From the NCBI GenBank assembly GCA_934394545.1, contig CAKRRG010000066.1, positions 1 to 16,204 of the forward strand: a stretch of DNA of 16,204 bases, in the 5' to 3' direction. The notes beneath the pieces were generated by a model. It was given only the letters and a program-made list of their open reading frames with translations, was not told the origin of the DNA and searched no databases. The translations under genes and the position numbers were made by a program. Within the stretch, counting starts at the first letter, position 1. Every line of letters starts with the position of its first letter. Of the stretch, positions 13,599-16,204 are shown in pieces. Origin of the DNA: an uncultured Blautia sp. (lineage in GTDB: Bacteria; Bacillota; Clostridia; Lachnospirales; Lachnospiraceae).

Positions 13599-14558
13599 AT
13601 GTCTTTTTCAGGGATGGTGAAAGAAGAACTTTCCAGACATATCGGTTCCGGAAGACATTGCAGGATTGCGGAACTGGCAGCAATTTTTACTTTTTGCGGA
13701 AGTCTGGGTACAGGGGCAGACGGAAAAGTGTTCCTGCGCATCCAGACAGAAAATGAGGCACTTTCAAGAAAAGGCTTTACATTATTGCAAAAAACATTTA
13801 ATATAGAGACAGATGTATCAAATTCTCGAATTGATTGTTTCAGAAAAGGAAATCTTTTTAGCATTTCTATTACAGATCAGGCATTTATTAAGGAAATACT
13901 TGATTCTGTCAAGCTGGAATTTTCGGGGATGAGCGAAGGAATGCCTCTTATATCCAATTCCCTTGTTTATCAGAGGGATTGTTGTAAAAGGGCGTTTGTA
14001 CGCGGTGCTTTTCTCTCGGCAGGATCTATCAGCGATCCGCAGAAGGGATATCACTTCGAAATTGTGTGTCCCAGCCAGGAGATTGGCAGGCAGCTGCAGG
14101 AAATCATCCGTAGTTTTCACATAGATGCAAAGATAGTTCTTCGTAAGAAGTCTTATGTGCTATATGTGAAGGAGGGCGCACAGATCGTGGATATGCTGGC
14201 TATCATGGAAGCGAATGTTGCTCTTATGGATCTGGAGAATATACGGATCCTGAAAGAGATGCGTAACTCGGTGAATCGGAAGGTTAACTGTGAGACTGCA
14301 AATATAAACAAAACGGTTAATGCGGCAGTGAAGCAGATCGAGGATATCAGACTTCTTGAGGAGAAGGTAGGCCTGGAGAGCCTAAATGAAGGATTGGAAG
14401 AGATCGCTAGATTACGGCTGCAGTATCCGGAAGCAACACTTAAAGAACTAGGAATAATGTTGAACCCACAGGTTGGTAAATCCGGAGTGAATCACCGGCT
14501 TCGTAAGTTAAGTCTGCTTGCAGATGACCTGAGGGAAAACAAGGAGGAGTTATTATGA
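13599..14558 (+). CDS. whiA: DNA-binding protein WhiA
   Basis: WhiA of 319 aa, normal length. An N-terminal LAGLIDADG-type homing-endonuclease fold without expected nuclease function (FSGMVKEELSRHI at the start, GAFLSAGSISDPQKGYHFEI around 134-153) is joined to a C-terminal helix-turn-helix (about 259-312, LRLQYPEATLKELGIML, GKSGVNHRLRKL). It is a sporulation regulator in Streptomyces. In Bacillus it influences division and chromosome segregation and remains conserved in non-sporulating Firmicutes. AAAGGAGAATGGAAA precedes the ATG. Its TGA overlaps the ATG of the next gene (ATGA), a sign of translational coupling. Nothing unusual in the sequence. Confidence 0.95.
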   Translation: MSFSGMVKEELSRHIGSGRHCRIAELAAIFTFCGSLGTGADGKVFLRIQTENEALSRKGFTLLQKTFNIETDVSNSRIDCFRKGNLFSISITDQAFIKEILDSVKLEFSGMSEGMPLISNSLVYQRDCCKRAFVRGAFLSAGSISDPQKGYHFEIVCPSQEIGRQLQEIIRSFHIDAKIVLRKKSYVLYVKEGAQIVDMLAIMEANVALMDLENIRILKEMRNSVNRKVNCETANINKTVNAAVKQIEDIRLLEEKVGLESLNEGLEEIARLRLQYPEATLKELGIMLNPQVGKSGVNHRLRKLSLLADDLRENKEELL

Positions 14559-14809
14559 TTAAAAAGCCGATCACCATTCACCTGTCCACAGGACTTGAAG
14601 CCAGACCCGTTGCACAGCTGGTGCAGGTGGCAAGCCAGTTTAACAGTGAGATTTATGTAGAAATAGGAAAGAAAAAAGTCAATGCCAAAAGTATCATGGG
14701 AATGATGACACTGGGACTGGATGCCGGTGAGGAGATTACACTTTCTGCCAGTGGTGAAGATGAAGAAGCTGCTATGAGCAGTATTGAACAGTATCTGAGC
14801 AACCAGTAA
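14555..14809 (+). CDS. HPr-like protein, Crh type (Glu at position 15)
   Basis: HPr-fold protein of 84 aa. The family phosphohistidine motif GLHARPA reads GLEARPV here: residue 15 is Glu, so it cannot carry PTS phosphate from enzyme I. The regulatory site is kept as KSIMGMM with S46, the target of HPr kinase/phosphorylase. In Bacillus Crh also lacks His15 (Gln), keeps Ser46, and acts only as a CcpA co-regulator in carbon catabolite repression; its gene also lies downstream of whiA. Position and residues therefore argue for a Crh-like regulator rather than a sugar-transport carrier. It is coupled to whiA by a 4-nt overlap with an AAGGAGGAG site inside whiA. The real HPr of this organism should be encoded elsewhere. 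Confidence 0.9.
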   Translation: MIKKPITIHLSTGLEARPVAQLVQVASQFNSEIYVEIGKKKVNAKSIMGMMTLGLDAGEEITLSASGEDEEAAMSSIEQYLSNQ

Positions 14810-14840
14810 TGGCTGCCATAAAAAGTGAGGATGGTTACCA

Positions 14841-15908
14841 ATGTCTAAGTTTTTGAAGTTTATAGTTCATTTTGTAGTGATATGTACCATACTTTGTGTG
14901 ATTGCATTAGCAGTGCCGCCGTTCTTTGGAGTGACAACTGAGGTTCGGGATAATTCTACTGCCAGGTCGAATCTGGCAATGGGTTCTGTTACATATGCGA
15001 TTCCGGTGAAGACAGAGAATGCGGCTCTGGGAACACCAATCCTTGTAAATGATGAGAATGATGCAGTATACCGTTACACTCTGGCCAGCGCAGATGTGAC
15101 AAGTGGTACAGGTACTGCGATGGATCCGACTATTTCTCAGGGACAGCCTATTAACATAGCAATTGGAAGTTACCTTCCGAAGATTGTAGTAACGATTCCG
15201 TTTATCGGATATCTGATGGCTGCTACTAAGAGTATTGAGGGACTGATCGTTCTTGGACTATCTGTTCTGTTCCTGATTATCCTTTATGTTATTGCAGAAC
15301 TCTGGAAGAGGGAACCGGATGATTACGAGGATTATCCGGAAGATACAGAGCCAGGCTATGTAAAGAGCCGTAAGGAACTGAAAAAAGAAGAAAAGCGTAA
15401 AGAACGCGAGTATCGTGATGAAGAGCGTGAGATCAAGGCACAGGGTAAGCGCAGTAAGAAAGAAAAGCGTAAGATCCGTACAGGTGGTTTTGTAGACGAA
15501 ATTGATGAGGATGATTTTGATACAGAAGAGGATGAGACTCCGCAGAGAACTGTACAGAGTGCTACAAGCGAGGCACATGAGCTCCTGAAGAAAGAGGTTG
15601 CAGCCGCAACTGCAGAGGACCGTAAATCAGTTAAGAAGTCTGCTAAGCCAGCAACACAGACGAGAAAAACGGTAGCAAAGAAGAAAGCAGCACCGAAGAT
15701 ACAGGAAGAAGAGGAAGAACCGGTAGAAATCAAGAAGATGGCAATTCCAAGATACTCACCTGCGCAGCTTGCAGCGAAAGCAAAGAAAGAAGGAGATGCT
15801 CCTGACATTGTAAAGGATGAAATCACAAAGGTTACTTTATTTGATTACTCTGATATCTTTGCTGACGAAGAAGATGACGATGAAGATTACTATGATGATG
15901 AAGATTGA
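14841..15908 (+). CDS. two-helix membrane protein resembling a degenerate SipW-type signal peptidase, long charged tail
   Basis: Protein of 355 aa. It has a membrane helix at 5-27, an outside domain at about 28-130, a second helix at 131-155, and a cytoplasmic tail of about 200 residues. The outside domain follows the plan of SipW/S26 peptidases: residues 35-56 (VRDNSTARS..AMGSV.YAIPV) parallel the V.SGSMEPTI..GSVVYV.PV region, 75-81 parallels the THRV strand, and VTIPFIGYL (117-125) parallels the conserved IPYLGY. S39 may match the nucleophile, but the usual Met, the base (THR becomes YRY) and the GDAN motif are lost, so it is probably inactive. The tail has a K/R/E-rich stretch (175-212), an acidic stretch (219-232), an Ala/Lys region, and an acidic C-terminus. 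Weak GAGGATGG site; 31 nt after the HPr-like gene, last in the operon. The homology is my reading of pattern, not a search. Confidence 0.6.
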   Translation: MSKFLKFIVHFVVICTILCVIALAVPPFFGVTTEVRDNSTARSNLAMGSVTYAIPVKTENAALGTPILVNDENDAVYRYTLASADVTSGTGTAMDPTISQGQPINIAIGSYLPKIVVTIPFIGYLMAATKSIEGLIVLGLSVLFLIILYVIAELWKREPDDYEDYPEDTEPGYVKSRKELKKEEKRKEREYRDEEREIKAQGKRSKKEKRKIRTGGFVDEIDEDDFDTEEDETPQRTVQSATSEAHELLKKEVAAATAEDRKSVKKSAKPATQTRKTVAKKKAAPKIQEEEEEPVEIKKMAIPRYSPAQLAAKAKKEGDAPDIVKDEITKVTLFDYSDIFADEEDDDEDYYDDED

Positions 15909-15920
15909 TTTATCATTATG

Positions 15921-15958
15921 AAAAGAAGAGGCATTTGAGAGATGCCTCTTCTTTTTTT
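15921..15958 (+). terminator. strong intrinsic terminator of the murB operon
   Basis: A 14-bp stem (15921-15934 with 15942-15955, core GAAGAGGCAT/ATGCCTCTTC) with a 7-nt loop runs into a T-run at 15952-15958. It ends the murB-to-SipW-like operon. Confidence 0.93.
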
Positions 15959-16052
15959 GGTTCTAAAGCTTTTTAAACATGGTCTAGGAAAATCATACAA
16001 ATATGTATTTAAAATAGAAGAAAAAAATAGAAAAAAATTTTGAAAAAAACAC

Positions 16053-16081
16053 TTGCAATTTGCAAAAGCATTGTGTATACT
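16053..16081 (+). promoter_or_regulatory. strong sigma-A promoter for a downstream operon
   Basis: TTGCAA (16053-16058) and TATACT (16076-16081) are separated by 17 nt. The 30 bases upstream are almost all A and T, resembling an UP element. Such strength is typical of rRNA, tRNA or ribosomal-protein units. Confidence 0.82.
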
Positions 16082-16087
16082 AATATC

Positions 16088-16204
16088 TGCTGTGACATGA
16101 TAGCAATGAAGCGCGAGGTTGCTGCCGGCCAGGCAGGTTTTCCGTGGAGCGAATGTCAAGTTAGGAAACTGACGACAAGTCACTGTACAAGTTCAATAGC
16201 CATC
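16088..16204 (+). other. 5' part of a structured leader RNA, gene beyond window
   Basis: The sequence after the promoter has no start codon with a ribosome site but has hairpins: 16122-16126 with 16132-16136 (CTGCC/GGCAG), and 16155-16162 with 16167-16173 (GTCA-A-GTT/AAC-TGAC). Bases 16163-16192 include AAACTGACGACAAGTCACTG. My impression is of a leader before a ribosomal-protein operon (perhaps rpsJ, the S10 operon) in Lachnospiraceae, but this is recall only and the downstream gene is not visible. Confidence 0.45.

Noticed and set aside
1..16204. CRISPR arrays, tRNA or rRNA genes, insertion sequences, phage attachment sites
   Set aside because: Scanned by eye on both strands; no regular direct-repeat array, cloverleaf, transposase or bordering inverted repeats were found.

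Overview
The window looks like a chromosomal segment from a Gram-positive, gut-type Clostridia genome, most likely a Lachnospiraceae member (Blautia/Dorea/Ruminococcus-gnavus-like). The reasons are the murB-rapZ-whiA-crh-like block, the spoVA sporulation genes, the strong AGGAGG-type ribosome binding sites, the low-to-moderate GC, and a domain-permuted family 3 glycosidase. The genus is an inference.

Region 1 (1-2455): a minus-strand structured non-coding RNA, best guess a raiA-motif RNA, has its own promoter and terminator. It lies divergent from a LytTR response regulator / GHKL histidine kinase pair of the AgrA/AgrC type, with no peptide or exporter gene nearby. Region 2 (2456-8735): a carbohydrate block. 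It contains a secreted, C-terminally membrane-anchored GH3 enzyme whose domains are in permuted order, a small four-helix membrane protein, and a conventional intracellular GH3 enzyme with a GTG start. A pair of TACGT direct repeats with LytTR-like pitch lies upstream of an extended -10 promoter in front of the first GH3 gene, so the two-component system may control it.

Region 3 (8736-11655): a decaying sporulation locus that looks richer in GC than its flanks. Only spoVAB is intact. It is preceded by a good match to a forespore sigma-G promoter. spoVAD has lost its N-terminal half and carries a frameshift. spoVAE is frameshifted and fused to the 3' part of spoVAA. spoVAC is absent. A broken araC-family regulator (deletion, frameshift and amber codon) lies on the opposite strand between spoVAB and spoVAD. 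A structured RNA leader may precede this araC remnant.

Region 4 (11656-15958): a housekeeping operon of murB, rapZ, whiA, a crh-like HPr paralogue with Glu instead of His at position 15, and a two-helix membrane protein. That last protein resembles a SipW-type signal peptidase that has lost catalytic residues and gained a long charged cytoplasmic tail. A strong terminator ends the operon. Region 5 (15959-16204): a near-consensus sigma-A promoter and the start of a structured leader RNA whose gene lies beyond the window, possibly a ribosomal protein operon.

The segment therefore links sugar hydrolysis, envelope synthesis and carbon-catabolite signalling to an eroded germination/dipicolinate-transport locus. 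This suggests a strain that has lost, or is losing, this copy of the SpoVA channel.
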